Shown here in pieces: positions 1-8,833 of a DNA stretch of 64,000 nucleotides. Source of the DNA: Clostridium neonatale (GTDB lineage: Bacteria; Bacillota; Clostridia; Clostridiales; Clostridiaceae). Every line of letters begins with the position of its first letter. Positions within the stretch are counted from its first letter, which is position 1. The position numbers were made by a program, and so were the translations under genes. Under the pieces are notes generated by a model, which saw only the letters and a program-made list of their open reading frames with translations, was not told the DNA's origin and searched no databases. The stretch lies in the NCBI RefSeq assembly GCF_001458595.1, contig NZ_LN890328.1:86797-150796 (forward strand), written 5' to 3'.

Positions 1-1
1 A

Positions 2-220
2 ATAGCAACTTCAGCATTTATGGTAAGCTTTATGGCACCAATAATGAGCCTGTTTATGACTATTTTACATAATGGAATAACCAATAATCTTATTTCAATA
101 TGGCTTACAACTGTATTTAAAAATTTTCCCATGGCATTATGCAGTCAGATTTTCTTTATTGGCCCATTAGTCAGATTTATATTTAGAAATATTTTTAGAA
201 AACAATTATTAGAAACATAA
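2..220 (+). CDS. DUF2798 family membrane protein, C-terminal part
   Basis: The reading frame is already open at base 2 and runs to a TAA at 218-220, so only the last 72 codons are present. Two hydrophobic segments are visible, and the end (GPLVRFIFRN) matches the closing segment of DUF2798 proteins, small integral membrane proteins of unknown role. An internal ATG at 20 is not the true start because the frame is open upstream and codes for family-like sequence. A strong terminator follows directly. Assignment rests on the hydrophobic pattern and the conserved end; moderate confidence. Confidence 0.6.
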   Translation: MATSAFMVSFMAPIMSLFMTILHNGITNNLISIWLTTVFKNFPMALCSQIFFIGPLVRFIFRNIFRKQLLET

Positions 221-258
221 AAATGACTACTGCATTTTATTATGCAGTAGTCATTTTT
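221..258 (+). terminator. Intrinsic terminator after the DUF2798 gene
   Basis: A perfect 12-bp stem (ATGACTACTGCA at 223-234 with TGCAGTAGTCAT at 243-254) has an 8-base loop and is followed by T residues. It separates the partial gene from the operon starting at 375. Confidence 0.85.
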
Positions 259-318
259 ACATTATAAACAATATTATTTATTCCATAAGGGAATAAATAT
301 AAAGCTTAAACGGAATTG

Positions 319-347
319 TTTACATGAGGCGTGTCGCTTAGTATATA
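319..347 (+). promoter_or_regulatory. Candidate promoter of the amidohydrolase/ceramidase-like/PTS operon
   Basis: TTTACA (319-324) is spaced 17 bases from TATATA (342-347). It lies just upstream of the AGGAGGTG ribosome binding site at 362-369 of the first gene of the operon. This is inferred from spacing and position only. Confidence 0.45.
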
Positions 348-374
348 AGTATAGAAAATATAGGAGGTGCATAC

Positions 375-1412
375 ATGATAATTGATGCAAATATGTATTG
401 GTTTCCAGAAGAAATATTTGAAGATGAGAAAGAAGCTTCACGTTTTCTATCAGAGATTCCAAGACAATATGGAATAGACGGATATATGAAAATAAATGAA
501 GAAACTGGGCTAAAGCAGATAGTAATTGAAAAGCCTGCAGGTTCTCAGGGACTTAATTATGTTCAACATGAATATCTTTTAGAAAAACAACTTGAAGATA
601 TGAATGCAGCAGGTGTAGAAAAAGCCATATTAAAAATACCAGGATGTCATGAATGGATGTCAATAGACATGTGCAGAACTTTTAATACTGGAATGGCAGA
701 GTATGCAAAAAGAAGTAATGGTAAATTAATACCACTAGCTGTATTACCTCCATATGGTACAAAAGAATGTTTTAAAGAGCTTGAAAGATGTAGAGAGGAA
801 CTTGGAATAAAAGGAATTCAGTTGTGTGCACATTATGGAAATCATTATCTTGATTCTGAAATATTTGCAGACTTCTTTGAAAAACTTAATGAAGAGGAAA
901 CAACAGTTTACATTCATCATACTCCAGTACCTGTCCATTATGAAGATATTTATGAATATAACAATCTTAGAAGGTTTTATGGAAGATGTACAGATCAAAC
1001 TATTGCCATAGGAAGAGAAATTTTTAGTGGATTTTTTGAAAAATACAGTAATTTAAAATTTGTTCATTCAATGCTTGGCGGAGGATTCTTTGGAATAGCA
1101 AACATGTTATTTCCTCATAAAGCAAAAAATGAAGAAGAAGTTAGTAGATTTGATACAAATAGTACTAGTGTTGAAGAAATATTTAAAAAGCATATATTCT
1201 TTGAGATGTCACATGCTCAGCCATGGGGAAAAGAACAATTACAATGTGCAGTATCAGTGCTTGGTGCAGATCACATAATATTTGGTACATCATATCCGGT
1301 AAGGAAAGAATGGCTTACTGAAGGACCAGAATTTATTAACAATCTAGATATTTCTGATGATGATAAAGAAAAGATACTATATAAAAATGCAGAGAGAATC
1401 TATCATATATGA
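375..1412 (+). CDS. Amidohydrolase-related (amidohydrolase 2 / ACMSD-type) TIM-barrel protein
   Basis: A 345-residue protein with the size and layout of amidohydrolase-2 family enzymes, which are metal-dependent cytoplasmic hydrolases or decarboxylases. The family's N-terminal D-x-H-x-H metal motif is replaced by DANMYWF (4-10). The later His positions remain (YIHH, 179-182; FVHS, 229-232), and the usual G-T-D-Y-P near the end reads GTSYP (304-308). Key metal ligands therefore seem to be missing, so the catalytic chemistry is uncertain. The start is set by AGGAGGTG at 362. It is first in a forward operon with two ceramidase-superfamily proteins and a PTS permease, suggesting a role in handling what that permease imports. 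Confidence 0.65.
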   Translation: MIIDANMYWFPEEIFEDEKEASRFLSEIPRQYGIDGYMKINEETGLKQIVIEKPAGSQGLNYVQHEYLLEKQLEDMNAAGVEKAILKIPGCHEWMSIDMCRTFNTGMAEYAKRSNGKLIPLAVLPPYGTKECFKELERCREELGIKGIQLCAHYGNHYLDSEIFADFFEKLNEEETTVYIHHTPVPVHYEDIYEYNNLRRFYGRCTDQTIAIGREIFSGFFEKYSNLKFVHSMLGGGFFGIANMLFPHKAKNEEEVSRFDTNSTSVEEIFKKHIFFEMSHAQPWGKEQLQCAVSVLGADHIIFGTSYPVRKEWLTEGPEFINNLDISDDDKEKILYKNAERIYHI

Positions 1413-1503
1413 TAAGAGAGATTTTGAATAATACAAAATCTAATTTATAATATCTATGTTATGTTTTAAATATAATGTATATTTGTCAAAAGGAGCATGC
1501 TAT

Positions 1504-2784
1504 ATGAATTATAAAAATATAAAAGCTGGTACAGGAAAGGCTGTTATTAATATTATGTCTAATGTGTTTCCAATTGATAATTTTAATGGAATTCATGATG
1601 CACTTCATGCACGTGTGCTTTATTTAGAAGGTAATATATCAGCAACAATTGTTTCTCTGGAATTAACATCTATAAGAGAATATGAAATCATTAAGTTAAA
1701 GCAGATAGTTAATGATATATTAAATGTGCCAGAAGAAAATATATGGATCTGCGTTACACATACATTTTCAGCTCCTCATACAAGATCTGTAAATGCATTG
1801 AAAGACAAAGAAGTAGCAAAGAAGAATGAATTATTTTGTACAGCAATAGAAGAAGCTGTAATTAAAGCTTCAGAACAGGCGAAGGAAAATCTTTGCGATG
1901 TAAATATAGGTACAGATACAGGAAAATGTTCTATTAATGTAAACCGTGATATGCTAACACCGGAAGGATGGTGGCTTGGAAGCAATGAAGACGGTTTTGC
2001 AGATAAAACAGTTACAGTTATCCGCTTTGAAGATATTAATGGAAAATTAAAAGCAGTACTTTATGGATATGATGTCCAGTCTTCAATTATGGATGGAGTT
2101 ATTATGGAAGATGGTTATAAACTTGTAAGCAGTGATTTAACTGGTGCTGCATCATCTTATATTGAAAAGGAACTTGATGATTCTGTAACTGCAATTTATT
2201 GCCTTGGTGCTGCAGGAGATGTAGCCCCATTATTAAAAGCAAAATATTCTGAAATATCAGTATCAGGAAAAATTTGCGATGTTGATATGAAGAAAGATGG
2301 ATTTGTTTTAGTAGAATCATTGGGCAGAAAGCTTGGAAACAAAGTGATAAGTATTTCTAATCATATTAAATGCAATAATGTTGATGGTAGTATTAATATA
2401 AATAAAAAAATAATCAACTGTCCAGGTCAGATGATTCCAAAAGATATACATGCTATACATCCAGTTCATGAATATAAGTATGTTAAAGATGAGAAAAGAA
2501 AAACACCTCTCCAAGTTATGACATTTGCCAATATTGCAGTTTTGGGAGTTCAGCCTGAAATAGCAAGTATTACAGCATCAGAAATAAGAAAAAAATCGCC
2601 GTTTGATACTACGCTGATTCTTACAATGGTAAATGGCGGTGCCAAATACATGATGAATAAGGAAGCCTATTCACGTATAACATATGGATCAATGAATTCA
2701 TGTTTTGCAGAAGGCTCAGCAGAAATTTTAAGAGATAATTCATTAAAAATATTAAATGAAATGAAAGAAAGAGAGGAGAGATAA
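1504..2784 (+). CDS. Neutral/alkaline ceramidase superfamily protein, first paralogue
   Basis: A 426-residue protein starting at 1504; AAGGAGCATGC at 1489-1499 supports this ATG over one at 1456. It shows superfamily signatures: an AGTGKAVINI start like the family's A-G-x-x-x-x-D-I-T-P, the metal-site-like THTFSAPHT (85-93), and the glycine-rich LGAAGDVAP near 235. Characterised members (neutral ceramidases) cut N-acyl amide bonds in sphingolipids and are usually secreted. Here no signal peptide is visible, so a cytoplasmic role is likely. The next gene encodes a divergent paralogue two bases downstream, and a PTS permease follows. Substrate unknown. Confidence 0.6.
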   Translation: MNYKNIKAGTGKAVINIMSNVFPIDNFNGIHDALHARVLYLEGNISATIVSLELTSIREYEIIKLKQIVNDILNVPEENIWICVTHTFSAPHTRSVNALKDKEVAKKNELFCTAIEEAVIKASEQAKENLCDVNIGTDTGKCSINVNRDMLTPEGWWLGSNEDGFADKTVTVIRFEDINGKLKAVLYGYDVQSSIMDGVIMEDGYKLVSSDLTGAASSYIEKELDDSVTAIYCLGAAGDVAPLLKAKYSEISVSGKICDVDMKKDGFVLVESLGRKLGNKVISISNHIKCNNVDGSININKKIINCPGQMIPKDIHAIHPVHEYKYVKDEKRKTPLQVMTFANIAVLGVQPEIASITASEIRKKSPFDTTLILTMVNGGAKYMMNKEAYSRITYGSMNSCFAEGSAEILRDNSLKILNEMKEREER

Positions 2785-2786
2785 AA

Positions 2787-4019
2787 ATGAAGATAGGAAA
2801 TGCAAGATTCTGCCTTTCACCTAAAAAAGAGTTTTATCTTATAGGATTTAGAAGCGACAATCGTAATTACCCTGCAAGTGGTATACATGATGATATTTAC
2901 TGTAATTCACTTCTTTTTGAAGATGAAGGTAAAAAAGTGTTTATATTCTCAGCGGATTTTCTTGAATTTGAAGAAGAGATGGCAGAAGAGGTAAAAACAT
3001 TATTAAACGAGCGATTTGGTATAGAGAGAGATCTTGTTCTTCTTTGTGCCACACATGATCATTCATCAATAGTATCTTATCATAAAGGTTGGTATACAAA
3101 TAAATTTGATAAAGAATATTATGACTTTTTAATTGATAGTATAATAAAAAGTTATGAAGAGTGTCAGAAAAATTTACAAGATGCATATGTACGTTACGGA
3201 AAACAAAAAGTATTTGGATATTATGGTAATAGAAATCATCCAGGTCAGCCTGCAGATAATGAAGTAATTGTAGTAAAATTTTATAACAAAGATAACAAAG
3301 CATTTGCAGGAATCGTTAATTGGGCAGTGCATTCAACAGTAATTAGTGCTGAAAATACATACCTTTCAAGTGATCTTGCTGGAGAGGTAAGCAAAAAACT
3401 TTATAAATCATTTGGCTTTTATCCTGCAATGTTAGTTGGTGCGGCAGGTGACTGCAGTAACAGAAATGAAAGACACGGCAATGGGTTTGAAGAACTTGAA
3501 CGTGTATCATCAGCTCTAGCAGAAATAATAGGAAATATTAAAGATGATACTGAAGTAAAATGCAAGGATATAGATTATGCTACATTTTATCATACAGTTC
3601 ATCATAATATGGAATTTGTTCATGAAAATATTAAAAAAGAGATTTCAAAACTTGAAGATAAGATGAATAATGAGCAGGATTCTAAAAAGAAAGAGATGTT
3701 AGCTACAAGAATTCACAATATGTCTCAAGATCTTAAAATTAATAAGTTTCACCTTGATATAAAGGCTGAAGTTATAAGCCTTGGAGAAATTCAATTGTTT
3801 GTTTTTCCAGGTGAACTTGGTTCAAAATTCGGTATAGAAATGAAGGATCAGTATAAAGGACTTGGACTTATATTAGGATATACAAATGGATATAATGAGT
3901 ATTTTATGCCGGAAGAAGAATATGGACTTTCATTTGAGACTATAGGAAGTAGAATTCCAAAAGGTGAACCTGAAAAAATTGTAAATAAATTTATTAAATA
4001 CTCACAGTATTTAATATAA
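2787..4019 (+). CDS. Neutral/alkaline ceramidase superfamily protein, second paralogue
   Basis: A 410-residue protein whose ATG lies two bases after the previous stop, with GAGAGGAGAG at 2771-2780 as binding site, so translation is probably coupled. Superfamily signatures are ATHDHSS (88-94), NWAVHST, a SSDLAGEV segment and LVGAAGDCSNRN, closer to canonical than in the first paralogue. A charged, probably helical insert (EISKLEDKMNNEQD region) lies in the C-terminal half. No signal peptide is seen. It probably acts in the cytoplasm with its neighbours on a compound brought in by the downstream PTS. The reaction is not known. Confidence 0.62.
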   Translation: MKIGNARFCLSPKKEFYLIGFRSDNRNYPASGIHDDIYCNSLLFEDEGKKVFIFSADFLEFEEEMAEEVKTLLNERFGIERDLVLLCATHDHSSIVSYHKGWYTNKFDKEYYDFLIDSIIKSYEECQKNLQDAYVRYGKQKVFGYYGNRNHPGQPADNEVIVVKFYNKDNKAFAGIVNWAVHSTVISAENTYLSSDLAGEVSKKLYKSFGFYPAMLVGAAGDCSNRNERHGNGFEELERVSSALAEIIGNIKDDTEVKCKDIDYATFYHTVHHNMEFVHENIKKEISKLEDKMNNEQDSKKKEMLATRIHNMSQDLKINKFHLDIKAEVISLGEIQLFVFPGELGSKFGIEMKDQYKGLGLILGYTNGYNEYFMPEEEYGLSFETIGSRIPKGEPEKIVNKFIKYSQYLI

Positions 4020-4049
4020 ATATGTTTAAAGCTGAGGGGGAGAAAAACT

Positions 4050-5960
4050 ATGTCTGTAAAATCTGAAATGATTATGGCACCTGTAAGTGGAAAGTGTGTC
4101 GATATAAAAGAAGTACCAGATAAGATGTTTGCAGAAAAAATAATGGGAGAAGGAGTTGCATTCCGATATGATGGAGATGTAATTTACTCTCCTTGCAATG
4201 GAACTATTGCTGTTATCGCAGAAACAAAACATGCAATAGGTATAAAAAGTGAAAATGGTGTGGAGCTTCTTATCCATGTTGGTGTTGAAACAGTAAGTCT
4301 TAAAGGTGATGGGTTTGAAGCCCTGGTACAACAGGATGAGAAAGTAGAAATTGGGACACCTATATTAAAAATAGACAGAAAATTTATGAGTGATAAGAAC
4401 ATAGATCTTATTACGCCTATGGTTATAACAAATGGAGAAGAATTTGATTTAGATTTTTTTAATATTAATTCTTTAGTTAAAAAGGGTGAAAGTCAGATTG
4501 CTGTATGTAAAGTTAAAAGGCAGGTAGAAGATAATAAAAGAAATGAGAGAAATAATATGAGATATGAGAAGTTATGCAAAGACATAATAAAAAATGTTGG
4601 GGGGAAAGAAAACGTTATATCTGTGATACATTGCATTACTCGTCTAAGATTTTCACTAAAGGATGAAGGACAAGCTAATACAAATGTTCTTAAAAATATG
4701 GATGGGGTAATGGATGTAATCAAGGCAAATGGACAGTATCAAGTTGTCATTGGTACACATGTTGAAGACGTTTATAATGATCTTATAAAGATAGGAAATT
4801 TTACTTCAGAATCAGATACTAAAAAAGAATCAATAGGGGATAAAAAAGGAGTTATCTCAGCTTTTTTAAAACTTATAAGCGAAATTTTTCAGCCAGTTCT
4901 TGGTGCAATGACTGCAGCTGGTATGATAAAAGGTGTATTAGCATTGCTTACAATAACTAATGTTTTAAATAAAGAAGATGGAACATATATATTATTAAGT
5001 GTAGTTGGTGACAGTTTATTTTATTTCCTTCCAATAATACTTGGATACACAGCAGCAAAAAGATTTAAGGTTAAAGAAGTTATCGGTATGACTCTTGGCG
5101 GTGTTTTAGTATATCCTACAGTTGTTTCATTAATGTCAGGAAAAGAATTATATTCTTTATTCAGCGGTACCATGTTTGAATCACATGTATACACTACTTT
5201 TTTAGGGATACCTGTAATTCTTCAAAGCTATGCATCTACAGTTATTCCGGTTATATTAATAGTTTACGTAGCATCTCATATTCAGAAACTATTAGATAAA
5301 GTATTACCTAGTATGATCAGATCTTTCTTTGTACCGTTTTTAACATTATTAATTGCAGCACCTTTAGGATTATTAGTAATCGGACCGGTTGCAGGATTAT
5401 TACAGAATATGCTTGGTGCAGCAGTTACTGGATTAATCGCATTAAATGCTGGAATAGCAGGATTATTCTTAGGAGCATTTTGGACCATTTTGGTTATGTT
5501 TGGATTACACTGGGGTGTTATCCCATTCTTTGCAATAGACGTTGCAACTTATGGATATGATGTAATAAATCCTCTTATTTTCTCTGGAGCACTTGCTTCT
5601 ATGGGTTCAGTATTAGCAGTAATAATAAGGACAAAGAGCAGTAAGGAAAGAAATATTGCAATACCTGCTTTCTTATCTACAATATTCGGAATCAATGAAC
5701 CAGCATTATATGGTGTACTTATTCCAAGAAAGAAGATATTTATATCAACATTAGTAGCTTCAGGTATTGGTGGAGCAATTTCAGGATTCGCAGGTTCAAA
5801 ATTATATGCATTTGGTGCATCGGGAATTTTAGGTTTACCTTGTTTTATAAATCCAAATGGAATTGATGCAGGATTTATAGGATTAATTATAAGCGGTGTT
5901 GCTTCATTTGTACTTGCTTTTGTTGCTGCATTTATAATAGGTGATAAAAAAGAAGCCTAA
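4050..5960 (+). CDS. PTS glucose-family permease with domain order EIIA-EIIB-EIIC
   Basis: A 636-residue phosphotransferase permease that imports and phosphorylates a sugar or derivative. Residues 1-155 are a glucose-type EIIA domain with the phospho-His motif LLIHVG (His76) and KHAIGI. Residues 171-250 are EIIB with the active-site Cys in HCITRLRF (Cys195). The rest is EIIC with many membrane segments and a GINEPALYG motif. Beta-glucoside-type permeases are normally B-C-A; here A is N-terminal. An internal ATG at 4557 falls exactly at the start of the EIIB domain and could yield a BC-only product. The ribosome binding site is GAGGGGGAG at 4033. It ends the operon and is terminated at 6014-6062. 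Confidence 0.88.
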   Translation: MSVKSEMIMAPVSGKCVDIKEVPDKMFAEKIMGEGVAFRYDGDVIYSPCNGTIAVIAETKHAIGIKSENGVELLIHVGVETVSLKGDGFEALVQQDEKVEIGTPILKIDRKFMSDKNIDLITPMVITNGEEFDLDFFNINSLVKKGESQIAVCKVKRQVEDNKRNERNNMRYEKLCKDIIKNVGGKENVISVIHCITRLRFSLKDEGQANTNVLKNMDGVMDVIKANGQYQVVIGTHVEDVYNDLIKIGNFTSESDTKKESIGDKKGVISAFLKLISEIFQPVLGAMTAAGMIKGVLALLTITNVLNKEDGTYILLSVVGDSLFYFLPIILGYTAAKRFKVKEVIGMTLGGVLVYPTVVSLMSGKELYSLFSGTMFESHVYTTFLGIPVILQSYASTVIPVILIVYVASHIQKLLDKVLPSMIRSFFVPFLTLLIAAPLGLLVIGPVAGLLQNMLGAAVTGLIALNAGIAGLFLGAFWTILVMFGLHWGVIPFFAIDVATYGYDVINPLIFSGALASMGSVLAVIIRTKSSKERNIAIPAFLSTIFGINEPALYGVLIPRKKIFISTLVASGIGGAISGFAGSKLYAFGASGILGLPCFINPNGIDAGFIGLIISGVASFVLAFVAAFIIGDKKEA

Positions 5961-6013
5961 GTAATAACCATAATTGAAAAGATTAGTTATAAATAAAGTT
6001 TAGTTTTTCTCAA

Positions 6014-6062
6014 ATAAATAAGATAGATCTTTAAATGTTGTAAAAGATCTATCTTATTTTTT
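6014..6062. terminator. Bidirectional terminator between PTS and LysR genes
   Basis: AAATAAGATAGATCT and AGATCTATCTTATTT form a long stem with T-runs on both strands, placed between the convergent permease and LysR genes. Confidence 0.8.
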
Positions 6063-6064
6063 AT

Positions 6065-6943
6065 TTAATCAGGAAGCTGAATACAGTTAATAAAATGTTT
6101 TGCAGCTAAAGAAAGCGATTTTTCTTTTTTATAATATATTTTTATTGGAGTTGAAATTTTTGGAGTTATATCTACAATTGATACCCTTGAATTAGCCATG
6201 TATTGGATAGGCTTTTTTGTTAAAATGGAAACTCCCATTCCTTTACCAATTAAATCTATAATATTTTCCGCATTTTTAGCAGTAAAAGTAATTTTAGGGG
6301 TGAAACCAGCACGTTTACATGCATTTATACTTAAATTATATAAAATAGATTGAGGTTGAAGTAAAAGAAAATCCTCATCTTTTAATTGATCAAGCTTTAT
6401 TTCAGATTCATGTGCTAATGGGTGATATGATGGAAGTATAGCGCATAATTTATCTGAAGTATATGGAATTTTGGCAAACTCATTATCATCATCGTTTTCT
6501 TCTCTTATAAATGCAAGCTCGCATTTATTTTCTCTAAGTAATTCCTTAAGATTAGAAGATTCGTTTTCAATGAGGTTAATAGAAAAATTTTTATTTTCAA
6601 GTTTAAATTTAATAAGTGCATCTGTAATTTTGTATGGAGTCATTATTGGAATTGATCCGATGGTTAGAGTATGTTTTATATTTTCAGTTTTATTTATTAG
6701 TGCAGTTGTATATTGATATTGAAGATTTGCAATTTGCTTTGCATATTCTAAGAATGTAACGCCATAATCACTTAATGAGACTTTACGAGTGGTTCTTTCA
6801 AAAAGAGGAACCCCTAATTCTTTTTCTAAGGTTTTTATGTGTTTTGAAAGAGAAGACTGCGAGATAAAAAGAGATTCAGAGGCTTCTAAAAAGTTCATTG
6901 TTTCAGCTGTTACAACAAATTCTTTTATATAATCTATATCCAA
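6065..6943 (-). CDS. LysR-family transcriptional regulator
   Basis: A 292-residue regulator with an N-terminal winged helix (FLEASESLFISQSSLSKHIK, about 18-37) and a C-terminal substrate-binding fold. The start codon is TTG at 6943, preceded by AAAGGAGAGAG at a good distance; no better ATG is in frame. The gene is convergent with the ceramidase-like/PTS operon. Being adjacent it could control that operon, but LysR proteins usually regulate divergent genes, so this is a weak inference. The effector is unknown. Confidence 0.88.
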   Translation of the reverse strand: MDIDYIKEFVVTAETMNFLEASESLFISQSSLSKHIKTLEKELGVPLFERTTRKVSLSDYGVTFLEYAKQIANLQYQYTTALINKTENIKHTLTIGSIPIMTPYKITDALIKFKLENKNFSINLIENESSNLKELLRENKCELAFIREENDDDNEFAKIPYTSDKLCAILPSYHPLAHESEIKLDQLKDEDFLLLQPQSILYNLSINACKRAGFTPKITFTAKNAENIIDLIGKGMGVSILTKKPIQYMANSRVSIVDITPKISTPIKIYYKKEKSLSLAAKHFINCIQLPD

Positions 6944-6987
6944 TAGGCTCTCTCCTTTACGGTTATACTAAAATATTATTTATTATA

Positions 6988-7016
6988 ATTATATTAAAAG
7001 GAAATCTCTAATTCAA
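6988..7016 (-). promoter_or_regulatory. Promoter of the LysR gene
   Basis: On the minus strand TTGAAT (7011-7016) and TATAAT (6988-6993) are separated by 17 bases, about 45 bases upstream of the TTG start. Confidence 0.6.
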
Positions 7017-7372
7017 TAGAAGTGCTGTAAAAATTAGTACTTTAGATAGCCACAGTTTTTATAAAAAGTAAAGAAAACTATCATATTTATAGATTCCGAA
7101 TATTTTATAAATCCTTCTCCAAGAGAATTAATCCAGTATGTTATATCTAATCAATAAGTTTCAATTTGTAGATTAGTATAAATTGCAAATTGATTTATGA
7201 ACTGCACTCTGGTCAAATAGACAGAGTGCAGTTTACTTTGCTTTAATTTTTCAACTAATATTAATGGATAGTACAGTTTATTATTAAATCAAATAGTTAT
7301 AGAAAATACATATAAAGCATGTTTTTAACACGAAAAATCTACATTATTTTAAAGCAATGAATAAATTTTACA
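7017..7372. other. Intergenic stretch with one terminator-like hairpin
   Basis: No coding region is supported here. The only clear structure is a hairpin at 7200-7233 (ACTGCACTCTG paired with CAGAGTGCAGT) followed by a weak T-rich tail, as left behind a vanished plus-strand transcript. Confidence 0.5.
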
Positions 7373-8023
7373 TCAATATAGCTGAAAAGCACGTAAAAAA
7401 GCCATATGCTCTTCATAATCTTGATTTTTAGAATCAATGAATGATTTGAAGTTTCTTAAAATACATCTATCAGAGCTTGTTGAATAGATAGAGGATTTTT
7501 TATAGTTATCAAATCTAAATTTTGCAGCAGAACTAGATAAATCACAGTAGAATTCTATGTCTCTTGATGATATTAAATTAAGTTCATTTAAAATAGTTGA
7601 ATGAGCAAGAAGCATACTTGCAAAATGATTTGCTTCACGTTCTTTAAAAGCATATATTTCATCATTAGTAAAGTTGTCCATATTTAGTGAATGGTGTCTG
7701 CATAATATATGCCCTAACTCGTGAGTGGCTGTCCATCGCATTCTTTGCTTTGAATTATCAATAAAATCATTAAAGAATATAATATATTTATTTTTAGATT
7801 TAGAAAAAACGCTGAATCCATCATCAGAAGTAAAACACTCTAGGAATTCTTCTTTTGTTAGATTAAGATCTTTGGCATAAGTACTATATGAAACAATCTT
7901 AATATTTTTAAAAGAGTCAATTATAGAAAGTATATCAACAGGAAATTGAGTGATGTTTGCATTAATATAAATATCATTAACAATCTGGTGTATGAACTTA
8001 TATCTAATCATCAAAGTATTCAT
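7373..8023 (-). CDS. ImmA/IrrE-family metallopeptidase
   Basis: A protein of about 216 residues with the zinc motif HELGH (101-105) and a downstream EREANHFA segment that provides the third ligand, as in ImmA/IrrE proteases. Such enzymes cleave or inactivate a cognate XRE repressor. The gene overlaps the end of the XRE gene by about 20 bases. ATG 8023 is preferred over an upstream TTG because of the AAAGG sequence just before it, although an ATG at 8011 is also possible. Together they form a repressor/anti-repressor protease pair. No integrase or phage genes are adjacent, unlike the ICEBs1 immA/immR context. Confidence 0.85.
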   Translation of the reverse strand: MNTLMIRYKFIHQIVNDIYINANITQFPVDILSIIDSFKNIKIVSYSTYAKDLNLTKEEFLECFTSDDGFSVFSKSKNKYIIFFNDFIDNSKQRMRWTATHELGHILCRHHSLNMDNFTNDEIYAFKEREANHFASMLLAHSTILNELNLISSRDIEFYCDLSSSAAKFRFDNYKKSSIYSTSSDRCILRNFKSFIDSKNQDYEEHMAFLRAFQLY

Positions 8024-8378
8024 CAAAGGCTGCCTTTAACATATTCATCATTTTTTCTTTGTCTTTTTCACTCATTTTCTTTCTAGCACGCTCTATAATA
8101 ACTAAGTCATCATCCATAAAATTATTTCCTTCACTAATATTATCATCAGCATCAGAATATTTTAAGTTTAAAAGTTCAGATTCATCAATTTCAAATATCT
8201 TAGCTAATTTATGTATAATTTCATCGCTAGCAGGAGTTCTTCCGCTTTCTATGTCTCCTAAATATGATCTAGATATACTTAGCTTATCTGCAAGATCTTT
8301 TTGAGTAATTTTATTTCCAGTTTTAAAACCATATTCACTTCTTAATTGTTTTATCTTTAAACCTAATTTTTTACTCAT
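8004..8378 (-). CDS. XRE-family repressor, partner of the ImmA-like protease
   Basis: A 124-residue protein with an N-terminal helix-turn-helix (ITQKDLADKLSISRSYLGDIESGR, about 24-47) and an acidic, Lys-rich C-terminal tail that may be the protease target. The second ATG (8378) is chosen because AAGGAG sits seven bases upstream of it but only one base from the ATG at 8384. It is cotranscribed with the ImmA-like gene and divergent from a small Cys-rich gene. Repeated TGACGT/ACGTCA elements in the intergenic region are candidate binding sites. Confidence 0.88.
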   Translation of the reverse strand: MSKKLGLKIKQLRSEYGFKTGNKITQKDLADKLSISRSYLGDIESGRTPASDEIIHKLAKIFEIDESELLNLKYSDADDNISEGNNFMDDDLVIIERARKKMSEKDKEKMMNMLKAAFDEYFDD

Positions 8379-8420
8379 AACCATGCTCCTTATCTAAAGT
8401 TCCTTCCTTTAGTATAATAT

Positions 8421-8566
8421 TATGTTTTTTACGTCAATATGTCAATAAATTGAAGAGAATAAAAGTAAAGAATAGATAATATATCATAATAGATGGATAG
8501 TTTGTATGCCTGACGTTATATGACGTGAATATGAAATTGAATTTTACAAACAGAAGACGTAAAAAA
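8421..8566. promoter_or_regulatory. Candidate operator cluster of the XRE repressor
   Basis: TTTTTTACGTCAATATGTCAA (within 8425-8446), TGACGTTATATGACGTGAAT (8511-8530) and AAGACGTAAAAAA (8554-8566) repeat a TGACGT/ACGTCA core. The first and last copies are inverted repeats of one another (TTTTTTACGTC and GACGTAAAAAA). They lie between the XRE gene and the divergent small gene, as expected for a repressor controlling both directions. Inferred from repetition only. Confidence 0.5.
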
Positions 8567-8623
8567 TATATGTAAGCAAAAAAGATGCAATTAAACTTAT
8601 TTATGGTAATAAGGGGGAGGAAT

Positions 8624-8800
8624 ATGATTGTTTATTGCAGTGCGTGTACATGTGTATCTAATTCCAAAGGTAAATGTACTAAAGAAAGTATTAGATTAGA
8701 AGATTTTGAGTATTATGAAGATACAGAAGGAAAAAGACGTGATTATCTTGAGGATGATATGAAATGTGTATCATATGAAAGCATATATAAAAAGAAGTAA
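8624..8800 (+). CDS. Small cysteine-rich protein, DUF1540-like
   Basis: A 58-residue protein starting at 8624, preceded by AAGGGGGAGGAAT, which favours this ATG over an in-frame one at 8585. Its N-terminus, YCSACTCVSNSKGKC, carries four cysteines of the kind seen in DUF1540 metal-binding peptides, with a further Cys near the end. The rest is acidic. Its gene lies in the divergent arm of the XRE locus and is followed 33 bases later by an ERCC4-type nuclease gene. Function unknown. Confidence 0.6.
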   Translation: MIVYCSACTCVSNSKGKCTKESIRLEDFEYYEDTEGKRRDYLEDDMKCVSYESIYKKK

Positions 8801-8833
8801 ATATAAAATCTTAGTTTTAGGAGATGAGTGATA

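Noticed and set aside
4026..4402. Minus-strand open frames opposite the PTS gene
   Set aside because: They lie wholly inside a well-supported plus-strand gene, have no ribosome binding site and no family-like sequence.
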